64,000 nucleotides of DNA from Anseranas semipalmata (taxonomy: Eukaryota; Chordata; Aves; Anseriformes; Anseranatidae). Every line of letters starts with the position of its first letter. Positions within the stretch are counted from its first letter, which is position 1. This document shows, piece by piece, positions 12,756 to 25,794 of this stretch. The position numbers were made by a program, and so were the translations under genes. The notes beneath the pieces were generated by a model. That model was not told where the DNA came from. It ran no database searches and saw only the letters and a program-made list of their open reading frames with translations. The stretch spans positions 469-64,468 of the forward strand of contig VXAA01000894.1 of the NCBI GenBank assembly GCA_013399115.1, written 5' to 3'.

Positions 12756-15254
12756 ATAAGATAAATTTACATTTCAGAGTCCATTCACATGTGCTAACCT
12801 AGTTATGAGCCAGTTTTGCTCTTCATGAACTTCCTGCCTACAGGCATTTTTTGTAAATTGCTGTAATATGATAACTGGAAATCCTTTTTACTATCTCAAA
12901 ACAGGAAATAAACATCCTGTTGCGAGAAGAGAATTAGAATTATGCATGATACTTCTTTTGTAATTTACTCAACTTGATGGCATATATTATGTGGGAAAGA
13001 CTTTTAGGGCATTAAAACAAAGATGACCAGCCATAAATCAACCTCTAAGAGAGGGCATGCTGAATCCCTGTTGACTAGCACAGATCATTCTTGTTCAGTT
13101 TGAGTGTTGGTAATCTTTTGCCTTTAAGACTGAAGAAGAGTTAGTGAGATTAGAAAACATTTAGAAATTCAGCAGATCTTCTTGGTCTGCATTTTGTTGA
13201 TCTTCAGATGAAGGCCTGAATAATTTGTATTTTTTGTCACATACTGCTTCATGTTTAGAAGGTATTTCTTTAAATGTCAGAAGCGTCTGCCTGCAGAATG
13301 TACCTGGGGTAGTCTTTCTTGAGGTGGAGGTTGCCTCTTCAGCAGTGGGCGGAAAACTTTTTGATATCTGAGGTCTTGAGGTATGTATTCTGCTTCTCTT
13401 CCTTGTGTTCCCTGACTGATGTAAATAGAGTTCCTCTTCTCAGTCTTCCTAAATCTGCATTTGTTTTTCTCTGTTGGAATTATTGATATATAATACCTCT
13501 TTCTCAAGAAACCTTTTCCTTTTCACTTAAATTGTTTTTAGTTGCATATATTAATACAAGATATTGATAGAGGTCTTATGAAGATTTTATTTTAGTCGTC
13601 AATAAGAATTTTAAAGAATTGTTTCTCATTTTGCACATCTCACTCATCAAGTTAGTGATGAATTTCAGTTAAAAAGAGTAAAGAGCCAGGCACATTACTA
13701 TGATTTCTGAAAAGTATCTTGATGTTGATTTGTGACAGAGGAATGTTACGATATCTCTAAGTTACCTAACATCAGAGAAATTACACTAATGTCAATGTTT
13801 GGATTTCTGCTGTCATTACTGAGATATCTTTTGATATCTCCTCCAAAACATTGGGGCGAATAATCTTTATATGATATTCCTTTTAGAGTGATGCTAAATG
13901 ATTATTTATGAACTTGGAATTCTTTGCTATACCAATCATAATATTATGAGAGAAATAATTCCAGTTTTGGCATCCATTTATAAACACTGTTGAAATGTTT
14001 AAGTGCTTGCAACAGCTGTAGGATGGATTTTTTGGACCCTTTCTTTCTATGCATGTATCATGTTTTTATGTTTTGGGTAGTTTAGTAGAAATGGCTCTTA
14101 GAACAATGACAGTGCACTTAAACAAGGTAATATTTGAACCTGAAGAGGGGATTATTGGTCCGACTTTATTCAGATGCTGCTGGCCAAATCAGATGAGAGC
14201 TGTTTTAACTTGTTTTTTTGCTCCTTGGTAGGGTCTGTCAGCTAAACACTGAGGTTTCTCTTAAAATAGACTTTTTTTTTTTTCCCCTCCATTTTAAGAA
14301 TACGGTTTAAATGTTACACTCAGGCTCATTTTCTGAGAAGTGGCTGGTGGTTAAAGGATAGGTCTGTGAGTCAGATATATGATGCTCTGATCCGAGGGCT
14401 CCTTTTGAGTCATTCAACTTTGTCTACCCTGATAGGTGCAGGCAATCACACCTCAGCTCCACCACACATCAAACTGGCCACAAGCGGGCCAGTGTAGGAA
14501 CAGCTGCATGAATGTGGTGCTAAACCCATACAACTATACCCTGCCTCTTAGCGTGGCTGATTACAAGCTTATAACCAAAGCTCTGATTACACAAGCCACG
14601 CACTGAAGGCTTCTCTCTCCAAAACTTGCAAGACACATCCCACATACCTCAGGGAGCCGGAGCTCTGGGAATGAATGCTTCACAGGAGAGAGATAATGAT
14701 GATTTATCTCCCCACTCTGTTACCAAAGGGAACGGGTCTGGGCATTCATCTGGTTCCCAAGGCAACCAAGCAATATTGACTTTATTTTCCTTTGATGATT
14801 CGCTTATTGCCACAGCTGGGAACTCAGATTACTCCGTAGTCCCCATGGCAGTAGGGTCTCACTGCTGCTCATGAGTGGAAAACACACTTGAACTGATCAA
14901 GAACCACAGCTGGGCCACTTTGGCCTTATTACCTTGGACTTGTGCCTACAGAGCTCCTGGGCTGGAGTTGGTTCCTGTCCATCCAGCTCAGAAGACAAGC
15001 AGAGCAGATGTACAACTGTCAGCACCTGTAGGTCCCTCAGCTCTGAAATCAGGCAAGCTACCAACATCGTCCTTCCGGTGCTCACTTGTAAAAGAGGTTT
15101 CTTACACATTAGGAAGCTGTGATTCCTAGTCTTTATTTGCTTAATCTGTGCTTTGACATATTTTTCATTCATTTTCAGAAACGACTCTGACTGCAACATG
15201 CTAGTTGGCATCTTTAAAAGTGGTTAAAGAAGCAATGTCTCCGCCTTGAGAGTT
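12756..15254. other. Unique AT-rich non-coding stretch
   Basis: No gene or repeat recognised. A short poly-T run sits at 14,271-14,285. The part from about 14,600 to 14,900 has balanced composition and motifs such as 'ggttcccaaggcaaccaagc' (RFX-like half site) that would fit a conserved regulatory element, but nothing here proves it. Confidence 0.4.
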
Positions 15255-15465
15255 TTCTGATAAGGCCCCAGTTCTGCATCTTGATGCAAGTGGGCATGTC
15301 CTAACGTCTCTCAGGAACGTCAGACTTGTTCTTCCTTGCGTATGTTTGTCATTTTAAATAACAAAGTATTGTCAGCAGCAGTTTGTTTTGCTCTTTGTAT
15401 AAGTGTATAAATGAACACTCCCTTTGAGTTCAGTGGGGCTGAGGTTTCGCTTGTATAGTTAAGAA
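15255..15465. repeat. Possible ancient amniote repeat remnant
   Basis: 'aaggccccagttctgcatct' near 15,260 and 'gagttcagtggggctgaggt' near 15,427 resemble phrases common in old sauropsid interspersed repeats. The intervening sequence is not alignable by eye. Confidence 0.25.
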
Positions 15466-16845
15466 CCTCCAAGGAGTTTCTGTAGCTTAGCTAGCGTGTG
15501 TGACATCACTCTAGAGGTGCAAATGAGTTTTGGTGTTTTATTGACTTATTAAATGGTGCTGCCTTGCTTCAAATTTATTAGTTGCAGTTATTTACACAGG
15601 GACCATTTTTGTCTCCACAGTCAGCTCACTCTGGGGCTAGCTTTTGCAGTGTGGAGGTTGCTGAGATCAGTCACTGATTGGAAATCCCTGTAGCTTCTGC
15701 ACGCATCTGGATAGACAATGGTTGGAGCTTTCTCTTTTACTCTGAATTTCTCTGAATTAATGCTATTTCATTTTCACTTTTGCACATTTTTTGCAGTTGT
15801 TGGAACCTTGTTCCCTCCATCTCTCACATCCATTGCTAATGGGATGTATGTTTATACCGTCCACCTCATCTTTTGTAGCTTTAATGCTGAGAGAGAAATG
15901 ACATCCTCCATCACTATAGGTACTAGCAGGAGAAAATGCTGGTTCCTTTCCACGGAAGTGTAGAGCAATCCTAGTCATTCAGCAAGGTGATTATGCAAAG
16001 AATCAGTTTTATTTCTTGAAAACAGTTAGCATGACACCTCAGTGATGTAAATGAGTGTGACAATGTTGAGTCAAAGGGAGCAATGCGGTTTGATTCCATC
16101 TTAGGGTCTTGTCCACATATGCTGTAGGTAAAGGCTATTAAAATACTTACATAGTAATAACATTAAGGGATCTGCACAAAGTCTAATTTGTTGACTTCCC
16201 CTAGGAAGCCCCCCTTTTCTCCCAGCTTGCAACAAGTTTCAATGCTCATTTTGTCTCAAATACTGAATTGAGAAAACAAATGTCATTTTATTTTTCTTTT
16301 TCCTGTGAAGTGCTTAAAAAAAGGCTTGTCTACGTAAGCATTGCTGCTCACTGTTGCATGAGATCAAAGCTGCTCATCTGCATGGCACATGTCCTGCAAT
16401 GTAGGAAGCTGTTGGAGGTTCCTTTGCTCACTGAATAGAAGAGCCCTGAGATTTTGCAAGAGGAGGGTGTGAGTCTCCTTGGTGGAATCAGAAAGGGGAT
16501 CTGCTGCTGCTGGTTCCAAGCAGCTATTACATGCATCAGCAGTATGTCTGTAGTTTTAGGAAGAACCCAGCTTCACTTCATTTCTTCCTGTAAGGACAGA
16601 AAATTCTTCAAAAATATACATCATCTGTATTTTTGGATCACAGGCTAAATGCTGATTGATTCACTTAAAATGTTCTTTAATTCCAAGAATACAGAGGAAT
16701 GCAGATTTGGATACAATGGACAATCAAAAGAGGCCAAGTTTCAAAGGGCTTTAGATGAGGAAAGGCGTACGGATGAGACACATCCATAATTCTGTTTTCT
16801 GAATAATGGACTCAAACACATATGTATCAGCTTCCAAAGGGTTGG
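15466..16845. other. Unique non-coding stretch
   Basis: Nothing recognised except ordinary AT-rich sequence with small random frames on both strands. Confidence 0.45.
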
Positions 16846-17690
16846 TTTCATAAAGCAGAGAACTGCTATGAGTTCCTAAATCAGGGGAATAAACAAGCAA
16901 GCACTAAAATGACAAAGAGTGCAGATAGCTAGCACCATAATTTCAAGGCAAAAATGGTAGAAAATTGATTAGGGAAGCAAAATGGTACAAGTAGAAATGT
17001 GTAAGCAGAACAAAAGGAATTTTTACAGGAATTCAGGTATAAAGGCTATCCTAGACATGGTATTAATCCATTTATTAGCTGGTAGAAATCTCAATAATAA
17101 TGCAGAATAGCAGAATTGTTCAATCAATATTTCTGTTCAGTATTTGGGGAAAAGCCAGATGACTCCAGACAGGATGATGATGAAATGCTTTCCATTCTAG
17201 CAGTAGCTAAGGGAATGTGTTAAACAGCAGATACTAAAGTTAGATACATTAAAATTAGTGGGTCTGGATAATTTGCATCCAAGATTTTAAGATCGATATT
17301 CAAGGAGCACTACAGACCATTAATTTTGATTTTTAACAAGCCATGGAGCACTGGGGATGTTCCAGAGGACTACAAGAAAGCTAATGTTGTGCCAATATTT
17401 AAAAAAGGTAAATGCAGTGACCCGAGTAATTATAGGCCTGTCAGCCTGCCTTCGATCCCAGGCAAAATAATGGAATGGCTGATATGGTGCTTGAGTAATA
17501 AGGAATTAAAAGAAGGTGGTAGAATTAATGGCAGTCAGGATGGTTCTTGTCAAACTAACTTGATATCATTTTAAATCAAATTTCAGATGGGGTGATTTAA
17601 TTTACAGTTTTGATGCAATGCTTTAGCTTTCTGTAAGATGTTTGTGAGGCTTGACATTTTGATTATTCAGATAGAGGCCAGCTCTGCAAA
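16846..17690 (+). mobile_element. Ancient CR1-type LINE, RT finger/palm fragment
   Basis: The frame at 17,326-17,574 encodes FNKPWSTGDVPEDYKKANVV, then PIFKKGKCSDPSNYRPVSLP and GKIMEWL. This is the N-terminal half of a CR1/L2-clade reverse transcriptase: the W.TG.VPEDWK, PIFKKG, NYRPVSL and GK.ME landmarks are all in order. Upstream, 'aaattagtgggtctggataa' near 17,252 is the usual run-in, and weaker similarity reaches back to about 16,850. Downstream, the palm motif A region at about 17,600-17,680 is frame-broken. It is an old CR1 type (L3-like by feel), much more diverged than the octamer-tailed copies. It is dead: the catalytic centre is absent or unreadable. Confidence 0.85.
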
Positions 17691-18725
17691 TAGTGATTAA
17701 AGAGAGAAGTTAGGAGGAGCCTAGACATCTGAATCTAAAACTGCAATCCTGAAAGCTCAGCTCAGCAGCTGCCCAGAACTGCCTAATCTCCTCGGTTTTC
17801 AGCTGGACAAGTTTCCTAGGCAACTGAGGTTCTGCTTTTGTGCATTCCCAGAAGACACCTCGATCCTGACAGGGTTGAGTGGTTCAGTATCAATGTCATA
17901 ACTATACATTTGTCTGCCTGTTTCCCGTATAGAGCTTGGTCCAACGAGTGTGCTCATGGCACACTTGAAGGATCAGCCTGTGCACAAAATGCAAAAGCAG
18001 ATGCAGCCTTGTTTTAACACAAGACCACAGGAAAACGTCTTTTCTTCAATTACTCGGCGATTAGAACAATCACTTGCCCAGGTTAGAAAAACTGTTGAAC
18101 AGATTTCAAACCCACTTATCTCACTGGATCTCGCCAATCGTTGGTGTATGGTGATGACAGAGCAATGAGGGACTGAATACGCATTAGCAGGAGCAACAGT
18201 CCTGGCCAAAGCTGAGTTACGATCACAATGGCTGTCATTGTGAAGTGCAACGAATCTTGAATGTAAATTCTGCAAAGAAAAACTGTGTCAAGAAGGAAAG
18301 CAGAGAACATTGTGTGACTGCTCCAGAATTATCCTAGAAGTGCAAATAAGGATAATAAGTTTATCCAGAGTCCATTTATAGTCAATATGTGCACCATCGG
18401 GGCCATTTTGTCCTATCCCAAGACAGACATCCAAGACCTTTGGGATGAATTCCTGTATTCACGTTCCACTTTCTCTTCTGTTATAGATGGCTAGGTTAGA
18501 TTACATGCAGAGTTAAAGTTAGGAAAAAGAAGTCCTCCTTAAATACATACACACAGATCAGAGAGGGATCTAGAGTTTAGCAAGGATAACAGCCAAAGGT
18601 GGAAGCATCACTAGTGGGAATCACAGTGGGAAAAAAAATCTAGAAAATATCAAGCAAGAGATAAAGCTCCGTCTTTTATCAGTGAATGGTACTGATCAGT
18701 TGTTTACCAAAAGCTACACTGGATT
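17691..18725. other. Unassigned non-coding stretch
   Basis: No gene recognised. The frame at 17,950-18,168 (72 codons) lacks a known domain. Around 17,715-17,840 there are 'gcctagacatctgaatctaa' and 'tttcctaggcaactgaggtt', which look like worn ancient repeat phrases, but I cannot name a family. Confidence 0.35.
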
Positions 18726-18770
18726 TGGTTTTGGTTTTGGTTTTTTACACTCACTATATATATATATATT
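18726..18770. repeat. (GGTTTT)n followed by (TA)n
   Basis: Four G-led T-rich units at 18,726-18,746, then a short alternating TA run at 18,755-18,770. Confidence 0.75.
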
Positions 18771-19034
18771 TCTCCTAGAATCTGTTCTTTTGTCTATTGC
18801 AGCTGCTTAAACAGGAATTAATTCTGGGAGCTTCCAGAACTTGTCTTGTATAAGGGGTCATGACCAGATGATCACTCTGGTTCCCCCTGGTCTTAAAAGA
18901 TCCAGCAAAAAGCGCTGAGGACAAACAAACTGAAAACCCAAGCCCATGCGGTAAGACGCTTTCTGTGCCCAGGAAAGCAGATAATCTAAATAGACAAGAC
19001 AGGCTGGGGTGAGAAAAAGGATGTGTTATCTCTC

Positions 19035-19145
19035 TTTCACAGATGGGAAACAGAGGCACAGAGAGATTAAGTGATTTACACAAGGTTTGTGTCAGAGCCA
19101 GGAATGGGAGCCAGATCTCCTGAATTCTGTGTCACTACCTTAACA
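19035..19145 (+). mobile_element. MIR SINE fragment
   Basis: This contains the hallmark MIR stretch: 'ttcacagatgggaaacagag' then 'gcacagagagattaagtgat', 'ttacacaaggtttgtgtcag' and 'agccaggaatgggagccaga'. It matches the well-known MIR run for a non-autonomous tRNA-derived SINE mobilised by L2. MIRs in birds are very old and rare, which makes this one of the oldest datable features in the window. The tRNA-like head is not recognisable. Confidence 0.85.
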
Positions 19146-20610
19146 ACAAGATCATCTTTTTTCTTTCTCTTACAATAGCCTTGAGATGGAAAGGCCTGTA
19201 CATAAAATTGTACCATTGCTTACAGAGTAATCTGATAAATGATGGAAATCCTATACAAGTAGCATACATCTGGTATTCCGATTTCTCTTCTTCTCTCACA
19301 CTGACTCCTCTTTCCTTCCTTCAGCTTTCCTTTCATCCTCCCTTTCCTTTGTTTTCGCTGTCTGTTGCAAAGGACATCGGTGTCAATCATAATAGAAGAA
19401 AGCACCACCGTTTCATTGCTGGGCACAAAAACAGAATATTCAGACCATCTAACCTTTCAAAGTACAATCAAAAATGTACCAGGCATACCTGGGTATGCAT
19501 CTTCTGAGTCTGGGTTTGTAAACGTAAGCAGAAGAAAAAAAAAAAAAAAAACAAACCAAAACAAAAAAACGGGAAAGGACATTTGATATTTGCCTGTCTT
19601 ATTACAGCCAAATCTAAGTACATTTTCAAGGGAGTCAGAAATGACCTCCATGGGGTCTGCTTAGCTGAGTTGGCTAGGTTCAATGATGTCTAAATCCTTA
19701 AACCTTTCCTTTCTATATCTTCTCATTTCACACATGATTCTGGCTTCCTTTTCTAAGCCCCTTTGGGTAAAACCATTCCCTTTTTGATACTGATGGCAGG
19801 ATCCTGAGATGGGAGAGTACCTAGGGCAAAACCTGTAAACACCCAGCCTGTTCCTATGGCAATTCTGAGAGTACCAGTTCCTCTTCTGGTCTATGAAATT
19901 ATTGGAATAAGGTCTTCCTCCAACATCTTGAAATCTTGCAAGTTTGCACGAGGCAGAGAGAAAAGCATGTAATATTGCCCATGCACAGAATAGAAGAATA
20001 CCCAAGAGGGTGTCAAAATACTTGCATTGCAGCTACGTATAGAGGAGGGTCAGCCATGGCTGGACAGGGGAGGGTGGTTTGCCCAAGGCCCTGTGCTTGG
20101 AGAGGTTAGAAAGGGCCCCAGCTAATTGCCTAATGATACATAAAAGGTCATAACCCCCACCTTTGCCCCCAGCCCCCTGGAGCCACTGCAACGCAGCCAC
20201 CTCTGTGGCACGGGAGACAATGCTCAGCCAACAACGGTGCTCAGCGCTTCATTTTGGGCAGGCAAGCAAAGGCCAGGGCAGCAGACACGCGTATCGAGCA
20301 GATAGTGAGGTGGAGCCTTGCGTGTGTGTGTGGCAAAGGTGACCCTGGATGAATGTAGCTTTGGGCTCTGCCGTTTCATAAAAATGTTCTGACCAAAACT
20401 CAGAGAACCCGAACCTCTTTACAGCTGGATGCATGCTGGGAATAGGTTCCCAGAATCAGGTTATCCTGCTGGCCTCCCTATTAAGGGAGGCATAAAGGAC
20501 AGTGCTGGGAGAATTACAATGCCGTTTTATGGAAAGATCAATGGCATGTCCGCAGCTAGAATGCTGTTTTTAGGTAAGGGTAGTTTCACCTCATAAAAGA
20601 TTATATGGAT
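19146..20610. other. Unique non-coding stretch
   Basis: Nothing recognised apart from an A-rich run at 19,534-19,570. The section near 20,150-20,330 is more GC-rich with scattered CpG. No credible exon. Confidence 0.45.
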
Positions 20611-20930
20611 GACATATTTTTAAGTCCAGAGAAGAGTAACAAAACGCGTGATGAAGAGGTATGGAAACACTTGAGATAAAGATATGGACGATTGAGTAGT
20701 GGAAGGTGGCAAGTAAGAGAAGTCAGTGCAGTATATAAAATAATAGATGGTACAGAGGGGTCATCTGGTCACTCCTGTGTACCCTCTCTTGTAATAAATA
20801 TCAGGCAGACACTCGGAAATAAAAGCAACAGGTTTAAATCTAAAACAGCAAATGCTTTTTTAACACAGTGTCTCTGCCGTGGCCTTGAGAAAATACAGAG
20901 GTAAAGAGCGGAGCAGGATTAACAAATGTT
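20611..20930 (+). mobile_element. Ancient CR1-type LINE, ORF2 C-terminus/3' UTR
   Basis: This reads as the distal part of an old CR1: 'gtgcagtatataaaataata' followed by 'gatggtacagagg', then 'aaataaaagcaacaggttta' and 'aatgcttttttaacacagtg'. These are the recognisable stations in the region after the RT of old CR1/L3-type elements. All frames are interrupted. Same strand and similar apparent age as the RT fragment at 16.85-17.69 kb, so both may be remnants of one insertion. Confidence 0.65.
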
Positions 20931-23900
20931 GGACACTGCGATCAATATCAGCTACATTTACAGTTAAACTATCCAGGGTAAAAGTTAATCTATTAATTCA
21001 TATTTTAATGTAATATTATGTTAATAACTCAAACCTATGCTTCAGGGCTTGCAAAAATGAGCGCTTCCCGCTCATAGGGAAATCTGGCTGCCGGGCATGT
21101 TTTTGGATGGGAATTTGTCCTTTGCAGGGGGGGGGTCTTCTGCATTTGTTCCTGGCGAGCGGCAGAGGTAGGATTTCAGGCTAGCTGGACCTCTGATCTG
21201 ATCTGCTCTGGCATCTGACGCTGGCTTGGGCCGAGCTCCCAGGGCACTGCCCGGAGCCAGCCCCGCTGGTATTTCTGCTGCCAAACTGGAACTTGCAAAA
21301 CCTGGGCTCGGCTTGGCGGCAGCGAGTGTGGCGTGTTCAGGCAGCTTTGAGGTTTCACCCAAATTGCCCGCCCTGCCCTGGAAGACACCACCTGTGCTAA
21401 GCTAGCCCTAGGCAGGAAATGGAAGAACAAATCAGGCCTAATTCAATTAAAAAAAAAAAAAAAAAGCCTTAAAACAAACTGTGCATAGTCTTCTCTGCAC
21501 GCCATCTGCATAGGAACAGGGGGGATTTGCTGGATGCATACTGTGATTCAAATGGAAGTGAGAGTAAATTGAAGGCTGATATATATCAGTGCTGAGAGCA
21601 GGATTTAGACAAGTGAACAGTTGTTCCTACAACAAAAACAGATAATGTTGTCAACTTTGTTCCCTAACCAAAGGATTCAATCAAATGCTCACCAGACTCT
21701 AGCTAAATCTCCACAACCTTTATTGCTTCCTGTACACTCACTTAAATCTTGCCTAACCCCTTCCTGTCCCAGTGCTGGTTTCCTTCTTCCTCCCTGGGGT
21801 GGTATTAGTGTCTGCCCACTAAACCATGTCAGCAGGTGAAATTTATAGATGGGCTACAGCTAGCTATTTATCATCATTTTTGTAATTTCCGTCCCCACTC
21901 CCCATTAAATGCAATAACTTTTTGAGCACTTTAAACATGAAATCCATTGCCATATGCAAGATTGTTTCTCCTTCTAGCATGTGAACAACATGGCAACTCA
22001 CTGCCCCATGGTACTGCTGCAGGCACTTAAATGTGTTGAAACCTTTTTTTTTTTAAAAAAGAGGAAAAGCGCCACAGACTTGAATTAGGACTTTTACAGG
22101 CTTTGCAAATAGGTCATTGCCCTTAACAAGTCTCTTTATTGAGAAAAGCGTCCACAGTCACAAGGAGAAATAGTAATGAGCATTTCCGCCAAGCATTTGG
22201 AAACCACAGACAGCTTGTGCCATCCACCACCAAGCGTGGATCTCCAGGAAGCAGCACACACGCTGCAGTGCTTCCTTATGCTTGGTGTCCCCATCCTCAC
22301 ATCCTCCATACACATTCTCTTCTTTCTAGCAAGCAACAGACGCAGATATTTTAGAAAAGATTTGTTAGGAAAGCAAGTAAACGTACTCAGAAAGGAGTTG
22401 CCTCATGCTCACACACATTAGCAAGCAAAATGACCACGTGGAGGGTGCATTTCCCTGTTCCTGAGCTTTCCAAGGCCCTGCTCCAGGAAGGGAGCAAGCA
22501 CATCATTGCACCAGGAAGGAAGCAAGCACCTGGGGCTGCAGCGCAGAGTCACCCCTGTAAGACTGATGGCTTAGAAAGTCCACTCCCTGTAGATATCTCC
22601 ATTGCCTACTCTGATTCTGCTGCTCTCTTCTAGAGTGGATAACATAAGCTGACACCTGGGTGTGACTGGAAGATTGATGCATTTTTGTGTATAAGAGATT
22701 ACTCATGAATAAATAAATTAAAAAAAAAAAAAAGGAACAACTGAGAATAATAGAAGGAATTTATTGGGTAATTATGTGGGAGGTGCGCTTAGCTCACCAG
22801 GTGGTAACATTAATTTTTCCTCTATTTTTTACTTTTTAATGTTAGCTTTTAGCTGGCAGAGAGAATGAAAGAAATGGGAGCTATCCCAGGTGTTACAAGC
22901 AGAAAAAGGGCAGTTTCAGAGAGAGTTTGCTCTTGCTTAATTGACAAGATAGGCTAGAGGAAAGGGCTCCAGGGATTGTGCAAGAGATAAATATGTTGAG
23001 TGAGTTTTATTTCAAAGATACTTCCAGCCAAACGCTCTTTCAGCTGAGGCGTCTAAGAGTGAAAGGCATACATGTGTTGATATAAATATATGCGAGGGTG
23101 TGTCCTTAAACATGAAGCAACACCAGTGTGTTGGTTTGCCATGCATGTGTCAGAAAAATCGAGCAACGGTACTCCACTTCTTCAGCGTAGACATATTCTT
23201 ATCTTTGGACACTCCCCTGATTTCCTTTGGCAAACCCAGGGAGGCTTGAACATTCAGTGCCAGTTTATGCCCCCTGTGCCGACACATGCCCGTGTTAGTG
23301 ATGCCAGCACAGCCTTCAGTTTAAGCCAGGCCGTATTCTGCCTGGTTGCTCTGCTGGCACACAGGGTGTGGAGACCGTGTGGGGCTGCAAACCAGCTTGT
23401 GGCTGTTTTCACAGGGCACAAAGCTTGCAAGGAAGCTGGGTAAACTTGTCCAAGCAGCCAGCTCTGCACTGTCCTCTAAACGTGGAAGTTAAAAGATTTC
23501 AACAAACAAGCTATTGTGGGCTTTAAAGCCCGACTCAACTTTTGATTCATTTCCTTCTTTGCTTTGGTCACTTCCAAACCCTCTGTTCTCTGTCCTTAAA
23601 GTCAAATGGGGCTGCAGTGCACAAAAACTGTAAAATTTATCCCCTCAGCAACTGCTTAAATCTCGTTTCTAATCCTCTAAACTCCTTGGTTCAAGGTAGT
23701 TTAAATTGTTATAAATATCTTTGTGGTGGATTATACTGCTTAATTGCTACTAAGGGAATAATAATATTATGTGTATGTGCATACATAATATAATGTACAT
23801 ACAGAGACACAGGCACAGACAGAAAATCATCCTGGCAAAGAAGATATTAAATAATAGTTTAAACTACTCGGGATTTGGGAAAGCCTGTTAAAGGGATTAG

Positions 23901-25794
23901 AAACTAAATCCAAAATTGGACAAGGGGTAAAGGCAATAATTTCCACTGATGGCAATGATAGAAATACCCTATTTCCTTCTCTTTCTATACCTATATTTTC
24001 TTTATATATGGCCTATGCCACTTATGTGAGAACATGATCTTTTCTACTAAGTTAACCTCATTAATGTAAAGAGTACTTACATTTGAGGAAGCGTATACAC
24101 TACTCTCCCAAGAAGATGGAAGGCAGAATGTCCATCTTTCTTTAGGAGGAAATAGTTTCCTGTCATCCAAACATCAGAGTTGTAAGTCCAACTGTCGTAA
24201 ACAAAATAATAGAAATCTGAAAAAAACTGCATAAATATATAGCTAAATATAACCTCCTACATGTGAGTAGTCCTGCTGAGTTGCTTGTGACCAATGCACT
24301 TGTGCAGATGCCTGGACAACTGGGGCCAAAGGCTTTGTCCTGGGAATGTGCTGTCACATATAAAGCTTCTAAAGAAAGCAGCTGTGATAGTAACCCTTTC
24401 TGAGAGTGGGAGAGAAGGAGTTTATTAAGATTTTAATTTTTAAAACATTCATAATAAGAAATATTATGATAGGTGTTCCTATAAACTTGGTTCTCCTGTA
24501 TGGGTATGTCATAGCAAATGTCTGCAGTTCATTTTTGCCCTTCTTCTACTCTGTTCTGCTCACAAAATACTGCAAATACATTCTTCTGGAACCAGCCCTG
24601 GTTGCTTGTGTTGACCTCAGACACGGGTTGGTATCTGCCAGAGTTCAAGGAACCAGTTCCAAAAAACAAATCCAAAGTATTCTAAGGAACCAATTTCAGG
24701 AGAACTTTACTGAAAATGTTAATTACTGAATATAATAGCTGAAGCCACACACATATTGAATGAAAAAAGTAAATACTTAGAGAAAGTAATAGAAATAGAA
24801 ATACTTAATAGAAAGAAAATAATCTCAATATTGAACATTTCAAAATGGTAAGAAAATGCGATAGTGGTCAGCCTGTGAGGGCTAGCTCTTATCCGAACTT
24901 CATTCACTGTGTAGAAGCAAGGGTCTCATTACACTTGTAAGTTTGAACTCAAGAATGAGCATGGATTCAGTTCCAGAGGAACTGTGCCCTAGGCCACTGC
25001 CTGCCTTTTATCATCTAAATAAAGCTGCATTATTACAAATACTATAATTGGGTGTACTTAGTGTATTACCCTCTTTCTAGGCACACGAGATCTGCTTTTT
25101 TAGCCTAGAGTTTATACTCTGATTAAACCAGTTTGGTCTTGTTCTGTGGTAAGAACAAGGATCTCCTGTCTGGAAGGTAAAATACACAATCCTCATACCA
25201 CCTCTTGCCTGTTGTTTTGGTTCATCTTCACTCAATACCTCTTTTGATTCAAGTCTGACTAAAAGCTTTAATTTATAAAACACTGTATGGAAAGGTCTAA
25301 AGAATGTTAATATAACTGAAGCCTCTTTAGCTTTCTTGGTATACATTTCCTATATGTTCTTCAGACTTGAGGTACTCTTTCTATCCTATGTTTGTACAGC
25401 ACCCTGGAGAATGGCTTTGGTCCATGATTTGTTCTCCTTGGATCTGGCCAAAGATCCACACCTGAGTGTAGCAAAGCCAGCATAACACACATGGAGCCAT
25501 GTCTGCTCATGAGCATGCTAAGGCCAAGGTTGGATGTGGTCTGGTGTGATCTATGAATGTGGCAGGGTGCCCTGTGGTCCAGTTGCTCCTCATGTAGAGG
25601 CATGGAGCTGAGAGGAACAAACCTGACTGCTGTACTTGAGATCAGTTTTTAAAGAGCTTGTGATAGAAACAAACATCTCTCTGCAAAGCCAAAGGTTTAC
25701 CTTGTATAGTGAAATCTGTTGAGACTGCTAAATACATTTGGGCTGACGTTCTTTTCTACATAGTTACAGTTTTTTGGCATTGCTAGTTGGTCAA
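20931..25794. other. Unique non-coding stretch with a CpG cluster
   Basis: No gene or family repeat recognised. From about 21,060 to 21,420 the sequence is GC-rich with about 15 CpG by my hand count, against a CpG-poor background. It holds overlapping frames on the minus strand without a known domain. Poly-A runs lie at 21,449-21,465 and 22,720-22,733. The sequence from 23.7 to 25.4 kb is AT-rich and unremarkable. Confidence 0.45.

Noticed and set aside
17950..18168. Possible exon encoding a small helical protein
   Set aside because: The frame is short, a minus-strand frame of 100 codons overlaps it, and I recognise no domain or convincing splice sites.
20040..20120. Possible third MIR
   Set aside because: Only 'gtttgcccaaggccctgtgc' resembles the MIR core. 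The rest does not follow, so it is too weak to list.
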